In this document: positions 12,951-21,164 of the stretch, in pieces
Layout: every line of letters starts with the position of its first letter
Position numbering within the stretch: the first letter of the stretch is position 1
Source of the DNA: Chthonomonadaceae bacterium
GTDB taxonomy: Bacteria; Armatimonadota; Chthonomonadetes; Chthonomonadales; Chthonomonadaceae
Assembly: GCA_025054835.1 (NCBI GenBank)
Contig: JANWZQ010000093.1
Span: 1 to 41,582, forward strand
Direction of reading: 5' to 3'
Length of the DNA: 41,582 bases
Made by a program: the position numbers and the translations under genes
The notes under the pieces: generated by a model
What the model was told of the DNA's origin: nothing
What the model saw: the letters and a program-made list of their open reading frames with translations, nothing else
Database searches by the model: none

Positions 12951-15167
12951 GTGCCTGTTCGTCACTGCTGCCAATTGCTGTTCCGGGTGGTGTGCTTGCT
13001 AGCGGCCGTCTGCTCTGGAGATGCAGTTGCGCACGCATGGCAGAAGCCTGCAACGCGCTACCCCGGCCGGGATACGTTCAGCGACACATGGACCGCCACG
13101 GACGCGCTTGGCCGCACGCTCCCCGGCTACGAGCAGGTTGGTCCGCCACGCAAGAACCGTACCGTCGGCATCTTCTACTTTCTGTGGCATGGGGAGCATG
13201 TTCAGGGTGGCCCCTATGACATCACGAAGATCCTGCAGCAGGATCCAGAGGCGATGCGGAAGCCGGACAGTCCTCTCTGGGGACCGCTACACGCGCCTCA
13301 TCACTGGGGCGAGCCTCTTTTCGGCTATTACCTGAGCGATGACGCCTACGTGTTGCGCCGACACGCGCAGATGCTCTCGGACGCCGGGGTGGACGTGGTG
13401 ATTTTTGACGTGACGAACCAGTTCACCTACCGGCGTTATTACATGGCGCTGCTGAAGGTGTTTTCGGAGGTGCGGGCAGCCGGGGGAAGGACGCCGCAGG
13501 TCGCTTTTCTCTGCCCCTTCTGGTCGCCAGCAAGAGTTGTTGCGGAGCTCTATCGGGACCTGTACGCGCCGGGTCTCTACCCCGATCTCTGGTTTCGGTG
13601 GCAAGGGAAGCCGCTGATTCTGGCGGATCCGCTTCTGCTCGAGGAGGGAGAGGGGTTCTCGCAGCACAATACGCCGGCGGAGCTGCTCCCGGGCAGGACG
13701 CTCGGTCAATCGTTCACCACTCACAGACGGTTTGACGCGGTTGCCTGCCTGGCGCCGACATGGCGCACTCAGCACTCGGCGGTGACCCTGACGCTTCTGC
13801 AGGAGGGCCCGCGAGGTCGGCGGATTGCACGGAAGCGTTTCCGCCATGTTGCCGATAATGCGTGGCTTTCGCTCTCTTTTCCGAAGCCCTTGCCTCCCGG
13901 AACTTACTATCTGGAGATGTCGCATCCGCAGGGGAAAGTGGGGTGGTGGAGCCACACCGAGGACCTCTTTCCGAACGGGCAGGCCTACGTTGATGGTGCG
14001 CGGGTATCGGGCGATCGCTGTCTGCGCATCGCCACTCTGGGCGAGGGGACGCGTCTGCGTGATTTTTTCACCTTTCGGAAGCCCCAGCCGGACTACTTTC
14101 AGGGACCAACGGCGCCCAACATGTGGAGCTGGCTGGAGGTTTACCCGCAACACGTCTTCCGCAACGACCGGGGTGAGAAGGAGCAGATGTCGGTTGGTGT
14201 TGCGCAGAACGCGGTGCAGGGACGGCTCGGTGCGATGAGCGAGCCGGGTGCGCGTGGACGGAACTGGCACAACGGCGCTAACGACACCTCCCCGGGCGCT
14301 GTCCTGCGCGGTCTGAACTTTGCGGAGCAGTTTGAACATGCCCTCAAGGAGGACCCGCAGTTTCTCTTCATCACCGGGTGGAACGAGTGGATCGCAGGTC
14401 GTTTCGCCGAGTTTGCCGGGGTGAGGTTGCCGGTGATGTTTGTAGACCAGTTCAATCAGGAGTTCAGTCGTGACATCGAGCCCATGAAGGGTGGACATGC
14501 CGACAACTACTATTATCAGATGGTCAGCTACATCCGCCGCTTCAAGGGTGTCCGCAGGCCGCCGACATCCAGCCCTCCGAAGACCATCGTGATCGACGGC
14601 GACTTCTCGGACTGGAAGGATGTGCGCCCTGAATATCGCGATGACGCCGATGATCCGGCGCACCGGGATCACCCCGGATGGAACCACGTGGAGCACTACC
14701 GCAACACTACCGGGCGCAACGACTTTGTGCAGATGAAGGTGGCGCGTGATCGCGTGCACCTCTATTTCTATGTCCGCACGAAGGAACCGATCACTCCGCC
14801 GGAAGGTTCCCGCTGGATGTTGCTCTTCCTCAATACTGATGGAGACCCGACGACCGGATGGGAGGGTTACAATTTTGTCGTCAACCGTCTGCGCAGGGGC
14901 GACGGCACGAGCATACTGGAGGAGAGCCAGCACGGGTGGCACTGGAGACCGAAAGGGGAGGTACGCTATCGCATACGGGGCAGTGAGATGGAGCTGGCGA
15001 TCCGACGCGCTGATCTGGGGCTCGCCGATCTCTCGCGTCCGATCCAGCTGGAGTTCAAGTGGTCGGACAATATGCAACGCGAGGGCGATATCCTTGACTT
15101 CCTCATTCATGGAGATGCAGCCCCCGGGGGTCGTTTTAACTACCTGTACCGGGCTCCGGCGCGCTGA
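12951..15167 (+). CDS. Secreted GH99-like glycoside hydrolase with CBM9-like C-terminal domain
   Basis: 738 aa from a GTG at 12951 with AGGAG 8 bp upstream; an ATG at 12930 lacks such a site. Residues 1-29 are a signal peptide ending near AVAHA. The barrel-like part begins with VGIFYFLWHGEH and contains WGPLHAPHHWGEPLFGYY, DAGVDVVIFDVTN and, near residue 475, FITGWNEWIAGRF, a pattern typical of GH99/WbsX-like proteins. A beta-rich insert lies around residues 240-350. From about 545 on, IVIDGDFSDW starts a CBM9/DOMON-like domain, with VHLYFYVRTKEP and LFLNTDGDPTTGW. The substrate is unknown; an extracellular polysaccharide is likely. It starts 112 bp after the Bfd-like gene and may be read from the same transcript. 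Confidence 0.72.
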   Translation: MPVRHCCQLLFRVVCLLAAVCSGDAVAHAWQKPATRYPGRDTFSDTWTATDALGRTLPGYEQVGPPRKNRTVGIFYFLWHGEHVQGGPYDITKILQQDPEAMRKPDSPLWGPLHAPHHWGEPLFGYYLSDDAYVLRRHAQMLSDAGVDVVIFDVTNQFTYRRYYMALLKVFSEVRAAGGRTPQVAFLCPFWSPARVVAELYRDLYAPGLYPDLWFRWQGKPLILADPLLLEEGEGFSQHNTPAELLPGRTLGQSFTTHRRFDAVACLAPTWRTQHSAVTLTLLQEGPRGRRIARKRFRHVADNAWLSLSFPKPLPPGTYYLEMSHPQGKVGWWSHTEDLFPNGQAYVDGARVSGDRCLRIATLGEGTRLRDFFTFRKPQPDYFQGPTAPNMWSWLEVYPQHVFRNDRGEKEQMSVGVAQNAVQGRLGAMSEPGARGRNWHNGANDTSPGAVLRGLNFAEQFEHALKEDPQFLFITGWNEWIAGRFAEFAGVRLPVMFVDQFNQEFSRDIEPMKGGHADNYYYQMVSYIRRFKGVRRPPTSSPPKTIVIDGDFSDWKDVRPEYRDDADDPAHRDHPGWNHVEHYRNTTGRNDFVQMKVARDRVHLYFYVRTKEPITPPEGSRWMLLFLNTDGDPTTGWEGYNFVVNRLRRGDGTSILEESQHGWHWRPKGEVRYRIRGSEMELAIRRADLGLADLSRPIQLEFKWSDNMQREGDILDFLIHGDAAPGGRFNYLYRAPAR

Positions 15168-15201
15168 GCCCTTCTCGCTGGCCAGTGCGGTATTAGCCAT
15201 G

Positions 15202-15236
15202 CAAAAACGTCCCCTCTCAGGTCAAGAGGGGACGTT
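15202..15236 (-). terminator. Intrinsic terminator of the dockerin protein gene
   Basis: AACGTCCCCTCT (15206-15217) and AGAGGGGACGTT (15225-15236) form a perfect 12-bp stem. On the minus strand it is followed by TTTTTGC, a proper T tract. It lies 24 bp past the stop of the dockerin gene and may also stop transcripts of the convergent hydrolase gene. Confidence 0.9.
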
Positions 15237-15260
15237 GCGCGTTGCGGGACTGCTGTGGCG

Positions 15261-17015
15261 TCAGTCGCCGGACTGGTCGAAGTTGCGGATCAGGATGTCG
15301 AGGTCGAGCACGTCCACCGCGCCGTCGTTATTGAAGTCGGCGCCGGCGAGGAAGCCTGCATCGCCCGCGCTCTTATCGAACGAGGAGATCAGATCCGCCA
15401 GATCGAAGACGTCTACCGCGTTGTCGCCGTTGGCATCCCCACCCAGCAGGGTGACGTTGAGCGTTGCGGTGCCGCTGGTGGTGTTGACGCCGGAGACTAT
15501 CCTGCGCAGGTAGGTCGGGGCCTGAACGGTCACCGTGTAGGTGCCGAAGGGCAACCCGCCGACCGTGTACGTGCCAGCGGGCCCCACCTTCACGGGCACC
15601 ACGATCGGGCTACCTGAAGTCGGCTGGAAGGTGAAGGTTACCGTCTGGTCACTGCCCGTATTCTCCCATCGGAGGGTGCCCTGCACCGCGGAAGCCGGCA
15701 CGGCAGTGATGTTGAGTTTCGGCCCGTAACGGAACTGGGTGATAATCATGGGGTTCTGCCCGCGGTAGGTCGCTCCAACGCCGGGTGTGTTCGCGTTATC
15801 CGGGTTGATCACCAGGGTGAGCGTGTTGTCGGTGCGGATGTCGTTAGCGACGACGTCCGCGCCGCCCCCGGTGAGTGAGGGCCCGAACAGATTGATCACA
15901 TCCGTGGTGTCATCGTTGCGCACGAAGTTGAACGTGCGGATGACGGTCTGCCCGGCCGGTTGTGGCGATGGGTAGCGGAACGGGCTGGCCGACGTCTTGA
16001 TGTTGGTGGTGTCATCGGTGGTGTGACTGAAGATCACCGTGCCGTTGGCAGTCTGCGCGAAGTTACTCTGGGTCATACGCAGATCGACGTTGCGCACGCG
16101 CCAGTTGCCTGCGCCGTAGGTGGCATTGAACTGATTGCGGATGCGCGTCAGATTAAAGCGCAGGATGCCGTAGCACCGGGTTGCGGCCGTCTGATTATCG
16201 CCCAGAATATTGAAGAAGTTGTCGCCACCGGAACCGGTGAGCGGTCCCGTGCTGCGGATCTGTGCCGAGAGCACTTCATTGCTCCCGTCGGTGCGGTCCG
16301 CGAGGGTCGACTGCACGGTAGGTTGCGTGCCGTCGTTGCGCTCGGCAGTCACCACCAGCTGGGGTGACAGGAAGCTAATGGCGGGGAGCTGCCCGCGATA
16401 GGTGGCCGCGACGAAGGGGGAGAGCACATTGTCCGGGTTGAACACCAGGGTAAGCGTGTTGTCGTTCTGGATGTCGATGGCGGCCGCCTGAGCGCCCGGT
16501 GTGCCGGTGAACAGGTTGATCGTGTCGACGGTGCCGGTTGTCAGCCCGACAAAGTCGTGTTGCGTGATGCGGATCTGTCCTTCTGGAGCGGGGGTCTGAT
16601 AACGGAAGGGGCTGACGCCGACCGTGTTGATGTCATTGGTGTCGTCCGGGGTGAAGTCGATGAAGAACCGACCGTCCGCAGTGAACGCAGCGTTGTCCTG
16701 CGTGAGTTCGAGCGTGAGGCCGGACACCCGCCAACGGCCGTTGCCGAAAATGCTGTTGAACTGATTGCGTACGCGGGTCAGGTTGAAGCGGGCGATCCCG
16801 TAGGAAGCATTGGCACCGCCATCATCACCCTGGAAGTTGAAGAACCGGAGCCCGAGAGGAGCCGGGCGCGGGCCTGCCGGCTGGATCGTGCCAGTGAGGA
16901 CTTCGATGGCGCCCTGCGCGGGGTCGTTGATGGTGGAAAGCGTGGTTTGCGCGGATGCGACGCTGGACAGTGAAGTCGCCAGCGCACACAACGGCAAAAG
17001 GTCTTTCTTTCGCAT
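15261..17015 (-). CDS. Secreted protein with duplicated module and C-terminal type I dockerin
   Basis: 584 aa from the ATG at 17015 (GGAGA upstream); an upstream extension to 17123 has no ribosome-binding site. A signal peptide (RKKDLLPLCALATSLSSVASA) leads into two homologous modules of about 200 residues. Matching segments are ASYGIARFNLTRVRNQFNS and CYGILRFNLTRIRNQFNAT, then SPFRYQTPAPEGQ and SPFRYPSPQPAGQ, then NDNTLTLVFNPDN and TDNTLTLVINPDN. A carboxypeptidase-regulatory-like beta domain (TVGGLPFGTYTVTVQAP) follows. The C-terminus is a type I dockerin with two calcium loops, DANGDNAVDVFD and DFNNDGAVDVLD. No cohesin gene is nearby, so a non-cellulosomal role is likely, as for many lone dockerins. 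The modules are not recognised. It has its own terminator. Confidence 0.83.
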   Translation of the reverse strand: MRKKDLLPLCALATSLSSVASAQTTLSTINDPAQGAIEVLTGTIQPAGPRPAPLGLRFFNFQGDDGGANASYGIARFNLTRVRNQFNSIFGNGRWRVSGLTLELTQDNAAFTADGRFFIDFTPDDTNDINTVGVSPFRYQTPAPEGQIRITQHDFVGLTTGTVDTINLFTGTPGAQAAAIDIQNDNTLTLVFNPDNVLSPFVAATYRGQLPAISFLSPQLVVTAERNDGTQPTVQSTLADRTDGSNEVLSAQIRSTGPLTGSGGDNFFNILGDNQTAATRCYGILRFNLTRIRNQFNATYGAGNWRVRNVDLRMTQSNFAQTANGTVIFSHTTDDTTNIKTSASPFRYPSPQPAGQTVIRTFNFVRNDDTTDVINLFGPSLTGGGADVVANDIRTDNTLTLVINPDNANTPGVGATYRGQNPMIITQFRYGPKLNITAVPASAVQGTLRWENTGSDQTVTFTFQPTSGSPIVVPVKVGPAGTYTVGGLPFGTYTVTVQAPTYLRRIVSGVNTTSGTATLNVTLLGGDANGDNAVDVFDLADLISSFDKSAGDAGFLAGADFNNDGAVDVLDLDILIRNFDQSGD

Positions 17016-17201
17016 GGTCTTCTCCTTGAACAAGCGAAGGGATTTCGAACCTGCTGCATCACTGCCGTGTACTGCGCTACTGCCACATTCAGTATACTTG
17101 CAGAGGGCGTCTGGATGAGTCACCGGTATTTTAAGGTTCTGTTAAGTTTTGCGTTCGAGTAGCGGCTGACGGCGTGGTGGGCGCGCGGATCCCTGCCGGG
17201 T

Positions 17202-17231
17202 TTGACAGGGCGTGCCGAAACGAAGTACACT
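17202..17231 (+). promoter_or_regulatory. Promoter of the sugar-phosphate isomerase-like gene
   Basis: TTGACA (17202-17207) and TACACT (17226-17231) are 18 bp apart. The expected start site near 17238 leaves a leader of about 42 nt before the ATG at 17280. Confidence 0.7.
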
Positions 17232-17279
17232 GGAACGGTTTCTGCATCCGTCGCCGGAGGAGTAGAGAGGGGTGCATTC

Positions 17280-18164
17280 ATGCAACTGGCAGCCATTACC
17301 GACGAGATTTCACAGGACTTTGAGCATGCGCTGGACGTGCTGCGGGAGTACGGCGCAACCGGCGCGGAACTGCGCGGGCTCTGGGGAACCAACATCGCGG
17401 ACCTGAGCGATGCGCAGGTTGCCCGGGCTGATGCAGCGATGCGGGAGCGTGGCATCCGTCCGGTCTGTCTGGCCACCCCTTTTTTCAAGTGCGATCTGGA
17501 CCCGGCGGAGCCGAACCCGGGAGAGGCCGTCGGGCGCATGCATCTGGCCCAGCCCCGTGGTCTGGAACAGCAGATGGAGATGTTGCAACGGTGTATCGCG
17601 ATCGCGCACCGACTGGCGGTGCCCTACCTGCGCATCTTCTCATTCTGGAAGCGCGATCGGCTCACGCCGCAGATCGAGGCGCGGATTGTGGAGGCGCTGC
17701 AGGAACCGGTGGCACTGGCTGCCCGGGCTGGCGTGACGTTGCTGCTGGAGAACGAGCATGCCTGTTACATTGGCACGGGGCAGGAGGCAGCTCGCGTGGC
17801 TGCTGCGGTGAACTCGCCGCATCTGCGTCTCGTATGGGATCCTGGCAACGCTTTCTGCGCCGGCGAGACCCCGTACCCGGACGGCTATCTGGCCGTGCGG
17901 CCCTATCTGGCGCATATGCATGTCAAGGACGCCCGCATGGTAGATACGCCTCACCACGGCCGGCAACCGGAATGGTGCGTGATCGGCGAGGGGGACATCG
18001 ACTACGCCGGGCAGTTTGCTGCGTTGAAGCAGGATGGCTACACCGGGTACGTCTCACTGGAGACTCATTACATTCCTGAGGCCGGCAGCGGCGAGAATGG
18101 CAGAGGCACTGCGGAGGATGGTTCGCGCCTCTGTCTGGCTGCTTTGCAGCGGTTTCTGGCATAG
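17280..18164 (+). CDS. Sugar phosphate isomerase/epimerase (xylose isomerase-like TIM barrel)
   Basis: 294 aa from the ATG at 17280, which has GAGAGGGG about 8 bp upstream. A promoter 50 bp further up ends inside the longer open frame, so the earlier start is rejected. The pattern is that of AP-endonuclease-2/xylose isomerase-like barrels: ITDEISQDFEHALDVLREYG and GAELRGLWGTN at the start, LLLENEHACYIGTG (metal-binding Glu), LRLVWDPGNAF, and AHMHVKDARMVDT with the HxHxKD-type metal ligands. GEGDIDYAGQFAALKQDGYTG and VSLETHY complete the barrel. The divalent-metal site seems intact. The natural sugar substrate cannot be told; inosose isomerase or hydroxypyruvate isomerase relatives look similar. 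It is followed 21 bp later by the SurA-like gene. Confidence 0.82.
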   Translation: MQLAAITDEISQDFEHALDVLREYGATGAELRGLWGTNIADLSDAQVARADAAMRERGIRPVCLATPFFKCDLDPAEPNPGEAVGRMHLAQPRGLEQQMEMLQRCIAIAHRLAVPYLRIFSFWKRDRLTPQIEARIVEALQEPVALAARAGVTLLLENEHACYIGTGQEAARVAAAVNSPHLRLVWDPGNAFCAGETPYPDGYLAVRPYLAHMHVKDARMVDTPHHGRQPEWCVIGEGDIDYAGQFAALKQDGYTGYVSLETHYIPEAGSGENGRGTAEDGSRLCLAALQRFLA

Positions 18165-18185
18165 AGCATAAGGGTAGAACGCGCA

Positions 18186-19991
18186 ATGGCTGATCTGTTA
18201 TCCATCACTACGTGGCGCAATGCTTTCTCCAAACATGGCTCCAAGCTGGGGTGGGGCCTGGCAATCATTTTCGGATTGCCCCTGGTGGTACAGTTCGGAC
18301 TGAACCAGTACGGGGGTGCGCTGGATGAGCGGGGCGCGGCGGAGGCGGCGCAGAACGCCCCAATCGCACGCGTGAATGGCGAGCCCATCACGCGCAAGCA
18401 GTTCCTGCAACTGACCCAGCGCATGCAGACCCAACCCGGTGTGTCTTTCGCGCAGATGCAGGGTGGTGCGCTGGATCAGTTGATCAGTTTCACTATTCTC
18501 AAGCAGGAGGCCCGTAAGCGCCGGGTACGCCCCGGTGATGCGGAGGTCGATCGGCAGATCACGGAGCTCCGGGAACGCACACTGGGCAAGAAGGGCACGG
18601 ATGCTGACTGGGAGCGCTACCTGATGCAGGCCTTCGGCGCCTCGCCCCGTGAGTTCCGCGAAATGGTCGCGGAACAGATGGTCGGGCAGGCTCTGCTGAA
18701 CGCGTTCAAGGCCGAAGAGAAAGTTACGGAGGAGGATGCACGTAAGCAGAGCGCGGAGGTGAAACTGGCCTACGTGCTGGTTCCTGTGATCAACCCGAAC
18801 TCTTCGATGGCAACGCCCCCGCGCGGGCCAAAGCCCCTGCCGGACGCGGAGGCGAAAAAGCAGGCAGAGGCCCTGCTGGCCCAGGCCAGAGGAGGAGCTG
18901 ACATCGCCGCACTGGCGAAGAAACATTCTGCAGACTTCTCGGCAGAGAAGGGCGGTGATCTGGGCTGGCAGCCGGAGTTCACCCGGTTCGCTTTCTCACT
19001 GCAGGGGAAAGAGTTCGCGGAGGCCGTGCGGAACACGCCCACGGGCCAGTTCACTTCCGTTGTCCGGGTGAAAGGCTTTCAGCCAGGTTACGCCTTTGCG
19101 AAAGTGGTTTCACGGCGCAACAACCTGCCCAAGGACTTCGATGCTAAAAAGGTTATCGAGCAGTTGAAGGAGGAACGTGCGCAGGAGCGGCTCGCCAACC
19201 TGCTCAGAGAGGGCAAGAAGCAGGCAAGGATTGAGATCCTCGACCTCGAGAAAAAGGCCTTCCATGCCTTCTTCCGTGCCCAGCAGATGCAGCAGGAACA
19301 GATGATGGCGCAGTTCGGCCAGGGCGTTGAGGATGCGCCGACGAAGGAGGACGTGGAGAAGCAGCAGGCGGAAGCAGATGCGCTGCTGGAGGAGGCGTTG
19401 AAGAAAAACCCGAAGGACGCCACGCTGGCTCTGATGGTCGCGGAAACCCTCAAGCGCAAGCGCTTTGACCCGAAGACTTCCCCACAAGAGCGCGAGAAGA
19501 TCAACGAGCGCCTGATTACGCTCTATGAGACGGCTCTGGAAAGCACGGAAAATCAAGAGATGCGCTTCGAGCTGGCCGACATGTACCGTCAGAAGAAGCA
19601 GAACGATCGTGCCGAGAAGCACTACGCGCTGATCGCGCGCTTGCTGGCGGCCTCGCCCCCGTACGATGTCAGCACCGCACAGCAGGCCAACCAGGCCCAT
19701 CGCCGGCTTGTTGCTGCGTTCAACAGCATCAATAAGCCTGAAGAGGCCGCCAAACAGCAGAAGCTGGTAGCGGAAACCGAAAAGAAGATCGCCGAGTATC
19801 GGGCCGCCGAAGAGAAGAAGCGCCGGGAGCTGGAGCAACAGCAGAAGGCCACAGCATTGACGCCTCCGGGCGGTGTGACAGTGGCACCGGGCGGTACGGC
19901 AAGCGTAGATCAAACAGTTCGCACACCGGCTGCGAAAACCAGTACGGCCAGTGATCGGAAGCCGGGCGCGCAGTCCGGTTCGACGCCCTGA
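18186..19991 (+). CDS. SurA/PpiD-like peptidyl-prolyl isomerase with TPR-like C-terminal half
   Basis: 601 aa. A single N-terminal membrane anchor (GWGLAIIFGLPLVVQFGL, residues about 19-38) is followed by a SurA N-terminal domain (APIARVNGEPITRKQFLQL, then LDQLISFTILKQEARKR). A parvulin-type PPIase domain covers about 195-320, with HSADFSAEKGGDLGWQ and TGQFTSVVRVKGFQPGYAFAKV. The second half is helical and charged, with TPR-like pairs around 395-545 and a Lys/Glu/Gln-rich coiled region, ending in a low-complexity Pro/Gly/Thr tail. The likely role is folding of exported proteins on the outer face of the inner membrane. It may form an operon with the isomerase upstream and rsmI downstream. The TPR extension is larger than in SurA or PpiD of E. 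coli. Confidence 0.85.
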   Translation: MADLLSITTWRNAFSKHGSKLGWGLAIIFGLPLVVQFGLNQYGGALDERGAAEAAQNAPIARVNGEPITRKQFLQLTQRMQTQPGVSFAQMQGGALDQLISFTILKQEARKRRVRPGDAEVDRQITELRERTLGKKGTDADWERYLMQAFGASPREFREMVAEQMVGQALLNAFKAEEKVTEEDARKQSAEVKLAYVLVPVINPNSSMATPPRGPKPLPDAEAKKQAEALLAQARGGADIAALAKKHSADFSAEKGGDLGWQPEFTRFAFSLQGKEFAEAVRNTPTGQFTSVVRVKGFQPGYAFAKVVSRRNNLPKDFDAKKVIEQLKEERAQERLANLLREGKKQARIEILDLEKKAFHAFFRAQQMQQEQMMAQFGQGVEDAPTKEDVEKQQAEADALLEEALKKNPKDATLALMVAETLKRKRFDPKTSPQEREKINERLITLYETALESTENQEMRFELADMYRQKKQNDRAEKHYALIARLLAASPPYDVSTAQQANQAHRRLVAAFNSINKPEEAAKQQKLVAETEKKIAEYRAAEEKKRRELEQQQKATALTPPGGVTVAPGGTASVDQTVRTPAAKTSTASDRKPGAQSGSTP

Positions 19992-20031
19992 TGGTTGCAC
20001 GGAGCAGGCGATTGCGCACGGTTGCCGGATC

Positions 20032-20721
20032 ATGCCGGGCACGCTCTATCTGATCTCCCTGCCCATCGGGAACCCGGACGACATCTCCCTGCGCGCCCTG
20101 CACATCCTGCGATCCGTTGCCACCATTGCAGCGGAAAACGTGCACGTCGTCGCGCCCCTGCTCACGCACCATGGTGTTCACTCTCCCTGCATCTCCTATC
20201 GTAAGCGGTCGGATCGGGACACCATGGCCCCCATTCTGTCGCGACTGGAGCAGGGAGAGGATGTTGCTCTGATCTGCGATGCCGGAACGCCTGCCATTGC
20301 GGATCCGGGGCATGAACTGGCGCGTGCAGCCATCGCACGGGACATTCCGGTCGAAGTAGTGCCCGGCCCCGTCGCAGCAACTGCGGCCCTTGTTGTTTCT
20401 GGCCTGCCCACCGGACGGTTCGCTTTCGACGGGTTTCCCCCACGCGCCCGGGCGGATCGTTCTGCGTTCTTCCGTCGACTCGCGAACGAAACCCGCACGA
20501 TCCTGCTCTACGAGTCGGCTGCGGGCCTGCGCGCTACTCTGCAGGATCTGGCTCGTGTGCTCCCGGAGGAACGCCAGATCGTCCTCACATGCGAGCTGAC
20601 GACTCCGCGCCAGTGGATTTTCCGTGGCACGCTCCGGGAAGCTCTGGCGCAGTGTGCCCCTCGTGTGCGCCCCGGACGCTACACACTGGTCATCGCCGGA
20701 CACACCCTCGCCCCCCTGTAA
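20032..20721 (+). CDS. Divergent RsmI-family 16S rRNA 2'-O-methyltransferase
   Basis: 229 aa from the ATG at 20032, where homology begins (GTLYLISLPIGNPDDISLRA). The tetrapyrrole/SAM methylase fold is clear: VALICDAGTPAIADPGHEL, VEVVPGPVAATAALVVSGLP, FAFDGFPPRARADR and ILLYESAAGLRATL. RsmI methylates C1402 of 16S rRNA using S-adenosylmethionine. Two features are odd. The strongly conserved AEDTR motif reads AENVH here, and the C-terminal 45-60 residues of ordinary RsmI are absent. Function as RsmI is therefore probable but not secure. No clear ribosome-binding site precedes the ATG, which may indicate coupling to the SurA-like gene ending 40 bp upstream. Confidence 0.72.
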   Translation: MPGTLYLISLPIGNPDDISLRALHILRSVATIAAENVHVVAPLLTHHGVHSPCISYRKRSDRDTMAPILSRLEQGEDVALICDAGTPAIADPGHELARAAIARDIPVEVVPGPVAATAALVVSGLPTGRFAFDGFPPRARADRSAFFRRLANETRTILLYESAAGLRATLQDLARVLPEERQIVLTCELTTPRQWIFRGTLREALAQCAPRVRPGRYTLVIAGHTLAPL

Positions 20722-21164
20722 CTGGAACCCGCACGGGGCCTACACTTCACTCCCGCTTCGAGCCACGGCCCCTGTCTTCCCTGCTCGCCCGTTCTCTCTG
20801 CAGATATCTCCCCGGGACAGCGGACCGGGGCGTTTCCACGGTTTTGCGGATTTTTTCGAAAAAAATTCTGTCCCTGTGGCACGAATTGTGCAGAACGAAC
20901 AGTGGCACAGGGAACGCTGTGTCATCAGATGCCCCGACACCATGGAAGGCTTCTGTATCTTTTGTTGCTGTGTCTGCGCTGCCGGACTTTTGAGAGTGGA
21001 AGTCGGGGCATTTTAAGCCGATAATAGTGCCCGTTCGACGCGTGCCGCCTTTACCTCAATGGCGAGGTCCTCCCGCGCAATGCGAAGCGGCTCGACGGTA
21101 GCACTGGCGCCAGAAGATCGCCGGTGAACGGGCTATGAGATAGGACAGCGAGGAGTTGGATGCG
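20722..21164 (+). other. 443-bp non-coding leader of the polysaccharide operon
   Basis: No convincing gene is present. Visible structure: CCCCGG/CCGGGG hairpin (20810-20830), an exact 14-bp palindrome TTTTTTCGAAAAAA (20851-20864), TCCCTGTG/CACAGGGA (20871-20878 with 20906-20913), and a long-range 10-bp pair ATGCCCCGAC (20929-20938) with GTCGGGGCAT (21002-21011) followed by TTTT. The last pair looks like a terminator or attenuator with a 63-nt loop upstream of the priming transferase. No -35/-10 pair with good spacing was found. The coding strand is T-rich in 20841-21015, unlike the flanking genes. Confidence 0.5.

Noticed and set aside
13287-15200. Minus-strand open frame of 637 codons opposite the GH99-like gene
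   Set aside because: It mirrors the real gene's codons, is rich in Arg/His/Val without any domain, and lacks a signal or ribosome-binding site. Similar long antisense frames lie opposite galE/GT2 (23622-25448), the large propeller gene (38497-40200) and gdhA (36882-38321) and are explained by high GC.
21091-21111. ops/JUMPstart-like sequence GACGGTAGCAC upstream of the polysaccharide operon
   Set aside because: It differs from the GGCGGTAG core at a key position, no RfaH-type gene is visible and one short match is expected by chance.
20722-21164. Cyclic di-GMP riboswitch before the priming transferase
   Set aside because: The conserved GEMM core and its tetraloop/receptor pattern are not present.
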